From Nepenthes gracilis (lineage: Eukaryota > Streptophyta > Magnoliopsida > Caryophyllales > Nepenthaceae): a stretch of DNA of 64,000 nucleotides. The notes beneath the pieces were generated by a model. It was not told the DNA's origin and did not search any database. It was given only the letters and a program-made list of their open reading frames with translations. Of the stretch, positions 46,601 through 54,900 are shown one piece after another (positions within the stretch are counted from its first letter, which is position 1; each line of letters starts with the position of its first letter). The translations under genes and the position numbers were made by a program. Location of the stretch: contig BSYO01000010.1 in the NCBI GenBank assembly GCA_033239525.1, forward strand, positions 12,400,089-12,464,088, read 5' to 3'.

Positions 46601-49600
46601 TGTGCCAAATTATATTGACCAACATTTTCCAGTCACACACTCTGCATCGTTTCCGTTTGACGAGATGTTCCTATATGCTCTCCTTATGGGTGAACCCATT
46701 GATCTTTCCTCTCACATATGTTCAAATATCATCTATACCTTTAAGGACAAGAAGGACAACATCATCCCTTATGGTTGTCTAATCCAACATTTAGTTTTGG
46801 GGCTTAATGTTTCTTTTCAAATCTCCCCCAGGTTTCTCTTGGAAATCCATTGACTAGACCACCTTGAGGCAGATTTTGGCCCATGCGCATCACCGATCGC
46901 TAGACTAGCAAGAACCCCTAGCCGACCCTATGCTGATTGATCCCCCATCTACCTCTCCCAAGTCCATCTGAGCCGCCACTATCCACTCCTGGACCTTCTT
47001 TAGTTATAGTAGGAAAGCTCTCCTAGATATTTGATCAACTCGAGTCTGTTCATCTCGAGGTCTCTCGGAATACATCTCTCATTACTCATTTGGAGGGTTG
47101 TTTGGAAGAGCTTGATACCTTTGCCAGCGTGGTTTTGATCACTTTTTCACCGAGTTGCAGACCTTATAGGATTGATGGCTTGGTTTTGACTGTTTAGATG
47201 ATGACGAGTAGTTGGTTATTCCTTTGTCTCTGTGACGAAAATGGGGAGTGTAGCTGGTAAGGCAGTTGATTTTTGGGATTGACCATTTTTAGGAACATAC
47301 ATGCAATGGAACATTATTGTGGGCTGTGTTTTGGTCTATTGATTATTATTAGCAACAATGTGGTATTTGGTTTCCATGCTTTATTGGTAACTATGCTTCA
47401 TGCCATAACTTTTGGTATTATGTTGTATGCTAAGACTTTACTATTCTATGCTATTTTACTCATGTTATGACCCAATGTTTATTCACTTGATGCACAGTCC
47501 ATGGCACAATGTTGGTTGTTTTAGCTAAACATGATGTATAGGAAAAGCAGGTAGAACTTCTTTGAACAAACTTTATATTAAGAATCTGGTTGTCTATCTC
47601 AAGTAATAGGAGTGTATTTTAATGTACATAAGTTCTATTCTGGTGATGTTTGAACCTATGATTAATTTGTTTCGTAGTAACTAAATAAGTTTTGTCACAT
47701 AATTGCTAAAGGGCGTGTTGTTAGTGATTTTATAGTTAGCAATTTTCACAGCTGGTTCCAACTCGCTTGATCCACACATGCCATTTGCATGAGCGTGGAA
47801 TGTAGAGAAGATTTGCATTGTGCATGACTTAGGCACACTTGAAGAACACTTAAGCGTAGAATGCAATAGTGCTTTGCATCATGTGCACCTTATGCATGCC
47901 TATTGAGTGTTCGTGCGCCAAAAACAACAATTTCACACCTGATGTCATGCATGAAGGAGTGCTCATGCGCTGCAGAGTTTATGGATGAGAAAATAAGGCA
48001 AATCAATCTCACAAAGATATATAGTTTTTTCTTTCAAGAAATCATTTCATTCATCCAAGCAATAATATTTAGCACTCTCTTATTCAATGTATGTCAATTA
48101 TGGCAGATATAAGAAGGTATTTATATGGTGGAGGAAAAATAGGGTTAACAATGACTGATATCAGCAAACTGTGAGTCGTCAAGGGTGGAGCCACATACTC
48201 AACAGCGCATGAGTGCTCATTCAGGCATGAAATTGCTGTTTTTGACGCGTAAGTGCTCAATAGTCATCCATCAGACGTGTACAATGCAAAGCTTAGTTGC
48301 ATTCTACGATCGAGCATTTTTCAGCTATGCCTCATGTGTGCATGATGCAAATCTTCTATGGATTCCACCCTTATAATCAGCTATGCTTAGTGCAATTCAA
48401 CGGCGCATGAGTGCTCATTCAGGGGTGAATTTGCTGTTTTCGATGCATAAGCGCACAATAGTCATGCATCAAGCGCGTACAATGCAAAGCTTAGTTGTAT
48501 TCTACGATTAAGTGTTTTTCAGCCGTGCCTCATGCGTGCATGATGCAAATCTTCTTTGGATTCCACAGTGTATCAGGACCAATTGGAAACTGCCAACTAT
48601 AAAATTCCTGACATAATTGGTTTTTAGGCATCATTACTTAATAGATAAAATGCGATACTTCCACCAAGCAAATTGTTGGTCACACTTTTTGGTCAATCAC
48701 TTCCAAATAATAACCCGGGTTTAATAGTTAGAATGAATGAATAAATTCCTTGAGAGAAGTTGAGTTCTTCTTGCAGTTCAATCATTTGTCCAGACTTCAG
48801 GTTGATGCAATCTCCTGTAGCTGTGTACTTTGTTCTTTCTTCTTCTTGGTTGTGTGTGTTTTTGTTTTTTCCTTTTTACCCCCGCCGCGCAGGGGGTGTT
48901 GTGCAAGAAAAGAATCAAAATTCACTCACTTGCCCTGAGCAAATTAGGAGGATGGCAGCAGGTTGCACATTAGCTGCCAGGCTAACAACAGAATGCTACC
49001 GACCAACGTGGATGAAAATATCGGTATCGGTATTGGTTGTGGCCATTATTGGTATTGATGTAATGTTTGATCCGTACTAGTTTGGAATGGTTTGGTTAAG
49101 GAGCAAATATTGGGTACATTAGTATCAGAAAATATAGGGAGGTTTGGTACCAATATTTTATCCCATGCACACCTGGCAATGACCAACTCGCACCAAGCAC
49201 CTGAATTAGTAGCTGACTTCATGGAAGGCACTATGGGCACAAACTGAACTCTACAACAAGCAGTACCTTTAGCCAACTGCTTTCCAAATAGGGTTAAATT
49301 GAATCATAGACTTATTAAAAACATTTGGAGAACCCAGGTTGCCACACCCAAAACCTTGGACCTCGTGCTTACATGAAGCTCTGTGCTAAATAAGCACTGC
49401 AAGTTACCCAATAGCCTGGTGGCAAATTCACCTGACATTTAAACCCTGATTGCAATTTCATTCAAGCAGTTTATTAGTTCTGATGACTTATCCCATCTTG
49501 CCGTCAAGCGACATAGCTATTGTGAATATGCCTCCAAATGGACCGTTCAAATTGGGAAACTATCATTGACTTGGTTTTTGTTTTTTTTTTTTTTTTTTTT

Positions 49601-50074
49601 TTTTGGGGGGGGGGGGAAAGGTTTTCTCTTTAAAGAAGTTGGTAGTTAAAAAGCCAAGGATTCTAGTGGTCTAGGACCTTGAAAGATGCACTAATTTCGA
49701 CAAGATATAGCTTGATCTAAATGTAGGCCGTTGGCTGTAGGTCGTTAAATCCCATTTTCAAGCTGTTGACAAGGATGTCTTCTAGGTTCATATGGGCATA
49801 TTTTCATGATTTAATTGAGCAACACTGGGGCTTTGATGGGAACCCATTTGGGTGAAGCCTTATGAAAGTGAATTTAGCACCTTATGGTTTTCATGTCATA
49901 GTATAATTTGTTTTGCAGGTTTACAAGGCCAAGCGAGTTGCAACAATGAAGATGCTGGATGAAGGGTTTGAGGAGAGAGTAAAAGAGCGAAAAAAGCAGA
50001 AGCTGAAAATGTTAGCAGAGAAAGGATTATTGAAAAAAAGGGGCCGAAAGAGGAAGAATCCTGCCAAACAGTAG
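28084..50074 (+). CDS. RH36: DEAD-box ATP-dependent RNA helicase, DDX49/Dbp8 family (RH36-like)
   Basis: The coding exons are 28084-28683, 29646-29968, 30320-30523, 30625-30706, 44500-44598 and 49919-50074, and they join to one open frame of 487 residues. Visible motifs are the Q motif (F55 to Q80), motif I AETGSGKT (97-104), Ia PTHELA (129-134), GG (157-158), TPGR (178-181), DEAD (205-208), SAT (236-238), IIFVS (301-305), [10 protein letters not shown] (353-362) and HRVGRTAR (383-390). A Lys/Arg-rich tail ends in [12 protein letters not shown]. Length, tail and the [13 protein letters not shown] stretch match Arabidopsis RH36, a nucleolar protein needed for pre-rRNA processing and gametophyte growth. 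The role here is inferred. Oddities are His at 131 where the family has Arg, Asn at 358 where Ser is usual, and a 13.8-kb fourth intron. All splice sites are GT-AG. Confidence 0.93.
28684..29645 (+). other. Helicase intron 1
   Basis: 962 bp, GT-AG, AT-rich. A T-tract followed by a G-rich run (29517-29551) lies near its 3' end. No mobile element is recognised. Introns 2 (29969-30319) and 3 (30524-30624) are short and also plain. Confidence 0.8.
29646..29968 (+). CDS. RH36: Helicase exon 2 (residues 201-308)
   Basis: It follows the acceptor TTGTTGCAG. It begins [15 protein letters not shown] and carries the DEAD box, the SAT motif and the first part of RecA2 up to IIFVSRA. It ends with two bases of an Arg codon before GTATAA. 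Upstream in-frame codons lie in the intron and are not used. Confidence 0.92.
30320..30523 (+). CDS. RH36: Helicase exon 3 (residues 308-376)
   Basis: The acceptor GGAAGCAG precedes it, and its first base completes the Arg codon. It codes [33 protein letters not shown] and VINYDIPR, and ends with AG of an Arg codon before GTTAGA. Confidence 0.92.
30625..30706 (+). CDS. RH36: Helicase exon 4 (residues 376-403)
   Basis: It follows CCCACTGCAG. It codes [19 protein letters not shown], the motif VI arginine-finger region, and ends FVTQ before GTGAGT, an ideal donor. The next coding exon is 13.8 kb away. Confidence 0.92.
31910..32998 (+). repeat. Probable 5' LTR of a Tat-lineage gypsy element
   Basis: The right end is well placed: CATCA at 32998 is followed by TTGGCACCATTTGTGAGAA, which resembles the TTGGCGCCGTCTGTGGGAA start of Tat/Athila interiors. 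A TATA-like CCTATATTAAGG sits at 32582-32593. The left end (TGTTAGGTAATAAAGG, 31910) is a guess, as no second LTR is present to align. Confidence 0.45.
32999..33017 (+). other. Primer-binding site of the Tat-lineage element
   Basis: TTGGCACCATTTGTGAGAA matches the common TTGGCGCCGTCTGTGGGAA start of Tat/Athila elements at 15 of 19 positions, with all four changes being transitions. Its location at the end of the putative LTR and upstream of gag supports the reading. Confidence 0.55.
33018..34060 (+). other. Leader region of the Tat-lineage relic, no gene seen
   Basis: No coding frame is recognised. A run near 33770-33800 (CTCTTTATATAGAAATG) looks like a TATA box, so a second LTR-like insertion may be nested here, but I see no boundaries. 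Confidence 0.35.
34061..34930 (+). pseudogene. Tat-lineage gypsy gag relic, left part
   Basis: In shifting frames the plus strand gives [11 protein letters not shown] and SWNQLDSF, then [24 protein letters not shown] and LNHYLKRF. These correspond to the well-known gag core of Tat/Retand gypsy elements. Stops interrupt all frames. The relic ends near 34930, where unrelated inserted DNA starts. Confidence 0.7.
34931..35789. other. Inserted DNA, unassigned, with a perfect hairpin
   Basis: AT-rich DNA between the broken gag relic and the triplicated repeat. It includes a perfect 12-bp inverted repeat with a 7-base loop (35048-35059 and 35067-35078). No coding frame is recognised. Confidence 0.4.
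35790..37540. repeat. Tandem triplication with a unit of about 575 bp
   Basis: Three copies start near 35790, 36366 and 36944. The landmark CAATGGCCAATCGAGAG appears at about 35823, 36394 and 36973 (offsets 571 and 578). Further matching words such as AAATTTGTCAAAACT, GAGTTAAAGCAT and CACTAGGATAA recur in the same order. The copies differ by many substitutions and small indels. No protein or known transposon is recognised in the unit. Confidence 0.88.
37644..37762 (-). repeat. Copia 3' LTR, partial
   Basis: TGTGAGAATATAAGAATTTAAG and the following 100 bp align with 41172-41290. Shared words are GTATGTA and TACTAAA, followed by ACYCTT. The U3 part, the polypurine tract and RNase H are deleted, since reverse transcriptase sequence follows directly. 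Confidence 0.65.
37763..38700 (-). pseudogene. Copia reverse transcriptase relic
   Basis: On the minus strand [17 protein letters not shown] (37661-37843) matches the end of the copia connection domain. Further pieces correspond to the YVDD region near 38190-38225 and to KARLVAKG near 38590, all broken by stops. No intact frame exceeds 92 codons. Confidence 0.7.
38990..40200 (-). pseudogene. Copia integrase relic
   Basis: Minus-strand fragments recall the stretch after the copia integrase core. One is the region with LKVKRGIGI (39203-39385), matching the usual CVFLGYSxxQKGYKC segment. Another is the part at 39400-39560 that corresponds to the LINRxPS segment. Frames are heavily broken. A pre-integrase region may extend to about 40200. 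Confidence 0.5.
41172..41336 (-). repeat. Copia 5' LTR, 165 bp
   Basis: The inner edge is fixed by the primer-binding site and the outer edge by CTAACA. On the minus strand it reads TGTTAGATAAGATATAC and so on to CCTTGTA. It is short for plant copia but within the known range. Confidence 0.65.
42060..43830 (+). pseudogene. Tat-lineage gypsy gag end and reverse transcriptase start
   Basis: After the inserted block the gypsy reading resumes. [16 protein letters not shown] and [17 protein letters not shown] (the gag zinc-knuckle area) lie near 42110-42470. [39 protein letters not shown] and LLSFMDAN (RT motifs) lie at 43500-43750. The relic stops at about 43830, just after TDQGLYCCK. Stops and frameshifts are frequent. 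Together with 34061-34930 it forms one element. Confidence 0.8.
44500..44598 (+). CDS. RH36: Helicase exon 5 (residues 404-436)
   Basis: After TTTTTTCAG it reads [20 protein letters not shown] and ends ADITK before GTGAGA. This is the standard DDX49-type segment after motif VI. Its phase fits exon 4 and exon 6 exactly, and no other candidate exon was seen in between. Confidence 0.92.
45210..45558. repeat. Left copy of a direct repeat in intron 5
   Basis: It aligns with 48632-49014: ACCAAGCAAATTG, TTCTTGCAGTTCAATCAT, TTGATGCAATCTCCTGTAG and TGCCCTGARCAAAT occur in both, in order. The right copy has an extra T/G-rich insert. The repeats could be LTRs of the element between them, but their termini are not clear TG and CA. 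Confidence 0.8.
45559..46109 (+). promoter_or_regulatory. LTR-like or promoter-like DNA before the gag-like relic
   Basis: A TATA-like CTACTATATAAATTCC (45707-45722) and a downstream leader ahead of an open MAS-type start at 46110 suggest the promoter part of a retroelement. No repeat partner was found for this stretch. Confidence 0.35.
46110..47010 (+). pseudogene. Plant-transposon-protein-like relic
   Basis: From [15 protein letters not shown] at 46110 the plus strand gives RGCALRI-like, [52 protein letters not shown] and IIPYGCLIQ in different frames. This pattern resembles the widespread putative plant transposon protein domain found in gag-like regions of plant retroelements. At least four frameshifts or stops separate the pieces. 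Family assignment is from memory and moderate. Confidence 0.5.
47716..48615. mobile_element. Foldback (long inverted repeat) element
   Basis: The left arm (about 47720-47970) is the reverse complement of the right arm (about 48400-48611). The outer parts GATTTTATAGTTAGCAATTT and GAATTTTATAGTTGGCAGTT match after inversion. So do the inner parts around GATTTGCATTGTGCATGA and TGTTTTTGGCGC. The right arm's inner 200 bp is duplicated in direct orientation (48185-48395 next to 48396-48580). A unique middle of about 0.2 kb separates the arms. Target duplications could not be fixed. It resembles a foldback MITE. Confidence 0.7.
48632..49014. repeat. Right copy of the direct repeat in intron 5
   Basis: It pairs with 45210-45558 and begins right after the foldback element. 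It carries an extra TTGTTTTTTCCTTTTTACC and CGCGCAGGGGGTG insert (about 48850-48900) absent from the left copy. Confidence 0.8.
49577..49617. repeat. Long T-tract followed by G-tract
   Basis: About 25 T residues are followed directly by 12 G and then AAAGG. Similar T-then-G junctions occur at 29517-29551 and 52847-52870, and on the minus strand at 55037-55060. Such tracts are prone to sequencing error in length. Confidence 0.9.
49919..50074 (+). CDS. RH36: Helicase exon 6 (residues 437-487 and stop)
   Basis: After TTTTGCAG it reads [20 protein letters not shown] and then a highly basic tail ending in a TAG stop at 50072-50074. The sequence is very like the family's carboxyl end, which supports the call and the long introns before it. 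Confidence 0.93.
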   Translation, partial: VYKAKRVATMKMLDEGFEERVKERKKQKLKMLAEKGLLKKRGRKRKNPAKQ

Positions 50075-51887
50075 GGAATCAGGGCCCCACTTATCTTTCA
50101 CAGCGAGCTGCATTTTTTCTGGCTTGGCAGCTTTGATGGTAAATTTTACGGAAGATAGGCTCCTATGTGCTCGTCGAACATGGAAGACTTATTTGACCAG
50201 CAGCACTGGATTGATGGGAGGCTATTGGACATCACTTGATTTGATGCCGAGTTACATTGCAAGTGATAGAGTGAAAAGCTGGTGTTCTTCAACTATGTTG
50301 GATGGCAAATGGTAGTGAGTCTTGAAAACACAGATTTTTAATTTTAAGACTAGTTAGTATTTGTTATAAACGTTACATTGGAAAGTAGCTCTATCAAGAG
50401 GTCGAGGGCTTAGCTCTGGCTCACATGATGTTGAGGGGATGTGTAGTTTGAAATGGCTCATTTGGATCGCTAGGATCCCGCCGTTTGTGCCATCATCAAT
50501 GGCTAGCATCCTAAGCCCAGAAGATTGTAGAAAATTTTATGACTTTTTGAGTACAGGTGAAAGTGTGGATATTTAGCTTCAAAATATTCTCTAGTATTTT
50601 AGGGATTCTAAAATTGTTGTAACATTCTGTGGTTTTGTTGAGAATGCTCGTGTACCCAGGATTATTGCCATAAATAGCCTTCATAGCTCTTATTTGTGCA
50701 CTATTTTAGGTTGACCTGGTTGAGAAAAAGGGTTCTGGTTTGGCAAGCAGGTGAACCGGGATAGCTAGATGGTCAGCCCACTTGGATTTTCAGACAAATA
50801 TTGGATCAAAACTGAATGCTTTGAGACAACCCAAAAATCAGGTCAAATCCGAGCCCCTTCGTTCCTGGATTTCATCTATCCTAGAGCAATTGACAGTGGA
50901 GTAGCGTGTCTTGAAACAGGGGGAATGAAGAGGAATTTTGATGGAACCCCCTCAACGGTTAGCCATGGGGATGAACTTCGAGGTAAATGCATGATTTCCT
51001 GGATCTTGACAAACAAGAACGGAAAAGTAATACCTGACATCGTCCTATGTTCAACTGTCAAATGTATCTGTGAAAAAACTGATCAAGTGAGTCCCGAGCT
51101 GTGGTAATTTGTCATTAATTGTCAGTTATTATTTTTTAGGATCAAAATTTCTGTATAATTGTACCTACACGTACTTTCCCATAACATACAAGGTAAAATT
51201 TTATTATTAGACTTTTATTTTTCTCAAATTTATTCCCGATCTTTGTTTTTCAATCAGCTCTATTTTTATGGAGTAGATTAAATTAAAATTAATCACACAT
51301 TTCTGAGTTATGAATATACATTAATGCCCAAAAAAAAGAAGTCAATTTAAGATGCATTTTCTGTATAATATATACAGCTCTAGTTGCTAGCTGAGCCAAA
51401 TTGATAACTCTAAATTAACAGTTTTTGATCCCTCTGACCCTAATCTTGATCCACTGCGGAGACAGGATACGCTAGCAAGGCCCGCACATAAACAGATCTA
51501 TAAATAAACATCAAGTTGCCTGAATATAAACTCAGAATGCTATTACGTTCACAGTCCGCCAACTGCAGAAGTATTTTCCGGAGCCTACAACTATAAACCT
51601 ACAGCTGCTGATTGTTTGCTTACCCATGATAGATGAAATACTAACCAAACTGATTAGACCGAGTGAAGCATCATCATCATGAGCCTCATACGGCAAGCCA
51701 GCTCACGTAGGCTGGACACACTACTCAGTTCTCCACCGGCATGAAGAATAAAAACACGTGACAAGCTTTCTTGCCGACACCAGTTGTTGAGGACACCATA
51801 TTTCCCGAGCTCTGACGTATGTCATCTCTATAATGCAAGTGACGGCACTGGCCAAGGGTGCATCCGTGAAAGGAGTCTCGGCAATCT
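50075..51887. other. Region between the two convergent genes
   Basis: It contains the 3' untranslated regions of both genes; their limits are not visible. Two plus-strand open stretches (50124-50315, and 50769-51107 with 112 codons) resemble no known protein and lie downstream of the helicase stop. I treat them as untranslated or chance frames. Confidence 0.5.
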
Positions 51888-51965
51888 TTAACACCTGTGA
51901 AGTGGAGCAGGATATACATCTAACGGTTGGTAACACGGCCGTTCCTTGCGAGGCAATGGTCCTTC
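51888..51965 (-). CDS. FTSHI5: FTSHI5 last exon
   Basis: 78 bp, codes EGPLPRKERPCYQPLDVYPA then PLHRC and TAA. The acceptor is ATTTGCAG. The terminal PLHRC/S-type end is typical of FTSHI5 orthologues. Confidence 0.9.
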   Translation of the reverse strand, partial: EGPLPRKERPCYQPLDVYPAPLHRC

Positions 51966-54900
51966 CTGCAAATATTTCACCAGTAGTGTGTAAGGTTATT
52001 TACTGAGATGGTTGACGAGCTCCAGAAGCTAAAGAACGGCTGTAAATCTTTAAGGTGAAAAAGCTTCAACAATATTATAAAGATTACAGCCACATGCATT
52101 TACTCTAAGCAGCCGGAATCACAGCACAAAAACTGGAAATTATCTACGTAACTCATGCTCCAGCCAGAGTATGTACGCCTTTGTTCTTAGATAAGAAAAT
52201 ATAGTAGTGGACACGTCTAAACTGGAATGTAAGAAAGAAAAAGCCACACCTATGAAAGATAAGGCAAAGGAGAAACGTCTAAGGTGACTCAAACACTTAA
52301 AAGATAAGCCAAATGAAATATATACGATAAAAGGAGACTTAGTTGTGGCCGGACGAAAAAAAGAAAAAGGTAGATCAAGGAAAACAAGGAACAAGGTGAA
52401 AAAAAAAAAAAGATTTAAAATTTGCTTCTACTCTCAAAAGATATTTCATAAAATCGAGTAAAATGACAAAAAAATATTCATATTACTGACCTCATTTAGT
52501 GAAACGTAAGGATTTGTTGTTGCGTAAAAAATAAGAAAAGAAATGGTGGTTTCTAATTTGGCAGTGTTTATTGTCCTAGGTTGATTAATATGGTCAAATT
52601 TATGTAGCCAAAGTCCAGATAGTTGGGAAGGAAACATCTCTTTGTTGCTTTAAATGTTGACGGTAGCAACTAAAGTAGTCAGACGGAATACCTCATCCAA
52701 ATTTATCTGGAATGGCTGCACAAAGTCTTCAAACATAACCGGAGAGACTCCTTTCATCATCTCATCAACTTCCTGTGATGGATACAGCACAATATGAGAT
52801 TATTCCCTTTGTGTTCCATAAAAACCCATTGGGATAGAAATAGACCTTTTTTTGGGGGGGGGAGGGGGTGTGGTGTTAGTTTGGCTTGCTATGTCATACA
52901 GCCTGCTAATGACATGAACCTTTCAAGGGCATAATCATTATTAGAGCCTAGGAGCAAATTTTTCTACCTTTTGATATTTGATATGTCAGAAGTACGTTGC
53001 TTTCTTTTTTCCCCTCATTGCCTTTGTCTTTCCTCATCTACTTACTGTGTATACAATTAATTCAGGCCCATTTAAAAAGTGAATAACATGCTCCATCAAG
53101 AAACACTATTTTCCTCAGACAAGGATGAAAAAAGCTGCACTAATCCAATACTAACAAAATTTTAATTGCTTTCAGTCAAATTTCTCCAAGATACCTTCAA
53201 CTAATATTGTTCATTATGAGCTCAGAAAAATATTGTTCATTGTATCAAAGACAGAATTTCCCAAGACCAGTAAGCAGATTGACTTAAAATTCTAAAATAT
53301 AAATACAGCACTTTAATGGGTGTGACAACACATCCCTTCACAATCACGGAATGAATCATTAACATAAGTGGTGCATGATTAAGCAATATCTTACCAGCCC
53401 GGTTAACCTTGATTTATCTAGTAGCTCCTTAGCAATCATATCCAGGATATGCCTATTGTCATGCAAACCCTTTACAGCCAGGTCCTCGGTATCTTCAATG
53501 TACTGTCATTACAGCAAATTCCCGCATATCTTAGGAGATTAAATCTAAACAATTGAACAGAAGAAAACAAAGACTAGCATGCAGTTTGGAAGTGTGACCG
53601 CGGGAGTGAAGCAAGTTCAACTTGGACCTTGAGAAAGTAAAAAAGAATGGAATATGGGCAGGGTGAATTTATTCAAACTTTAAAAAAAAATCCTCAAAAT
53701 ATTCCATTCTGTTTATTCTCATAAAAAGGGAAAAAAAATACTAATTCAAACTTTATCTCTTTCCAGAAGTATTTATTACCTCATTTCCCAGATATCCCTC
53801 CCAACTTCCACAGATCTAATATAGAGGAAAATGAGGAAAAAAATTGAGGGGATTCTTTCAGTTATTAAATGAAGTTTCCATGTTAGCAAGAACAGCAAAA
53901 CACAATTTAGTGAAGACATTATGAAAGCTGCAAATGAGAGAATCCTATGTTATAATACCCAGTTTCACAACATTGAAGCTTATATATATAATCCTTCCTC
54001 CCAATGTTCCATTATGTTAATTCAAACTAATTACCATAAAAAAAATTCTTATTCAAACTCTATCTTTGAAGGACAACTGATTTCGTCATTTCCTTCATAT
54101 CCCAACTCCCACAGATCTAATATGGTGGAAAATGAAGAGGAAATAAAATCAAGGGGATTATTTCAGTGTAATTAAATGGAAGTTTCCATGAAGAGTTTAT
54201 TATTTTCTGTTTCTTATCAAATAATTTATACACGATCAGTGTAAAGTCAAACAAATTATATCAACTATGCAAATCCAGCAGCCAGATAGTTCCATTCCCA
54301 AAAATTTCTGGTTGGTGCTACAGACTTGGAATATCAAAACCAATCTATCATGTCCATGAATAGCTCAGGCCGAAGCCAAAACAAGTCAGTCACATGGCAT
54401 ATGAAATTGAACAGTTACTCCATCAAACCACTCAGTTTCATTTTCCTTTCATGCAAGAATACACTTCATAATCAATGCAAGCATCAAGACTTGCCATCAA
54501 CAAGTGTGTTGATACACTTCATAATACCAAGAATTTTAATATCCCAACATAAGAATGGCATAATTACCCGTGTCAACTCCCGAGTAAACAACTCAGATAC
54601 TTCCAGCGTCATGGCGGCAGGAATTATATGTGGTTCATCCCACTGGGATCACAGACAGATAAGTATGTTGGTGAGAAATTCTCAATTGAAATGCGATGAA
54701 GATTGACCAAAAACTACACAAACAATCTCTTTCAATGATGGAAAGAGTACCTTATATTTGATCAATTCACCATCTGTACTGTCTGGTCGATCCACCAGTC
54801 CAACTCTCTTTGTCAAAGTAGTAAGTCCCAGCCTGGCATTTGTTGGGCTAATAACCATCTCTCGAGCAATCTGAAGAAGGAATTACAGGGAGTGAGGGAA

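Larger units (their letters stand above)
44599..49918 (+). other. Helicase intron 5, 5.3 kb
   Basis: It starts GTGAGA and ends TTTTGCAG. It holds a pair of direct repeats (45210-45558 and 48632-49014) enclosing a retroelement-like relic and a foldback element. A long T-tract followed by a G-tract lies at 49577-49617, close to its 3' end. 44599-45209 and 49015-49576 show nothing recognisable apart from a short AATAGTAACATMTA duplication near 44800-44880. Confidence 0.75.

Noticed and set aside
50769..51107. 112-codon plus-strand frame downstream of the helicase
   Set aside because: No recognised domain, lies between convergent genes, and partly open on both strands; probably chance within 3' untranslated or intergenic DNA.
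54326..54706. 126-codon plus-strand frame
   Set aside because: It lies opposite a well-supported FTSHI5 exon and its introns; a shadow frame.
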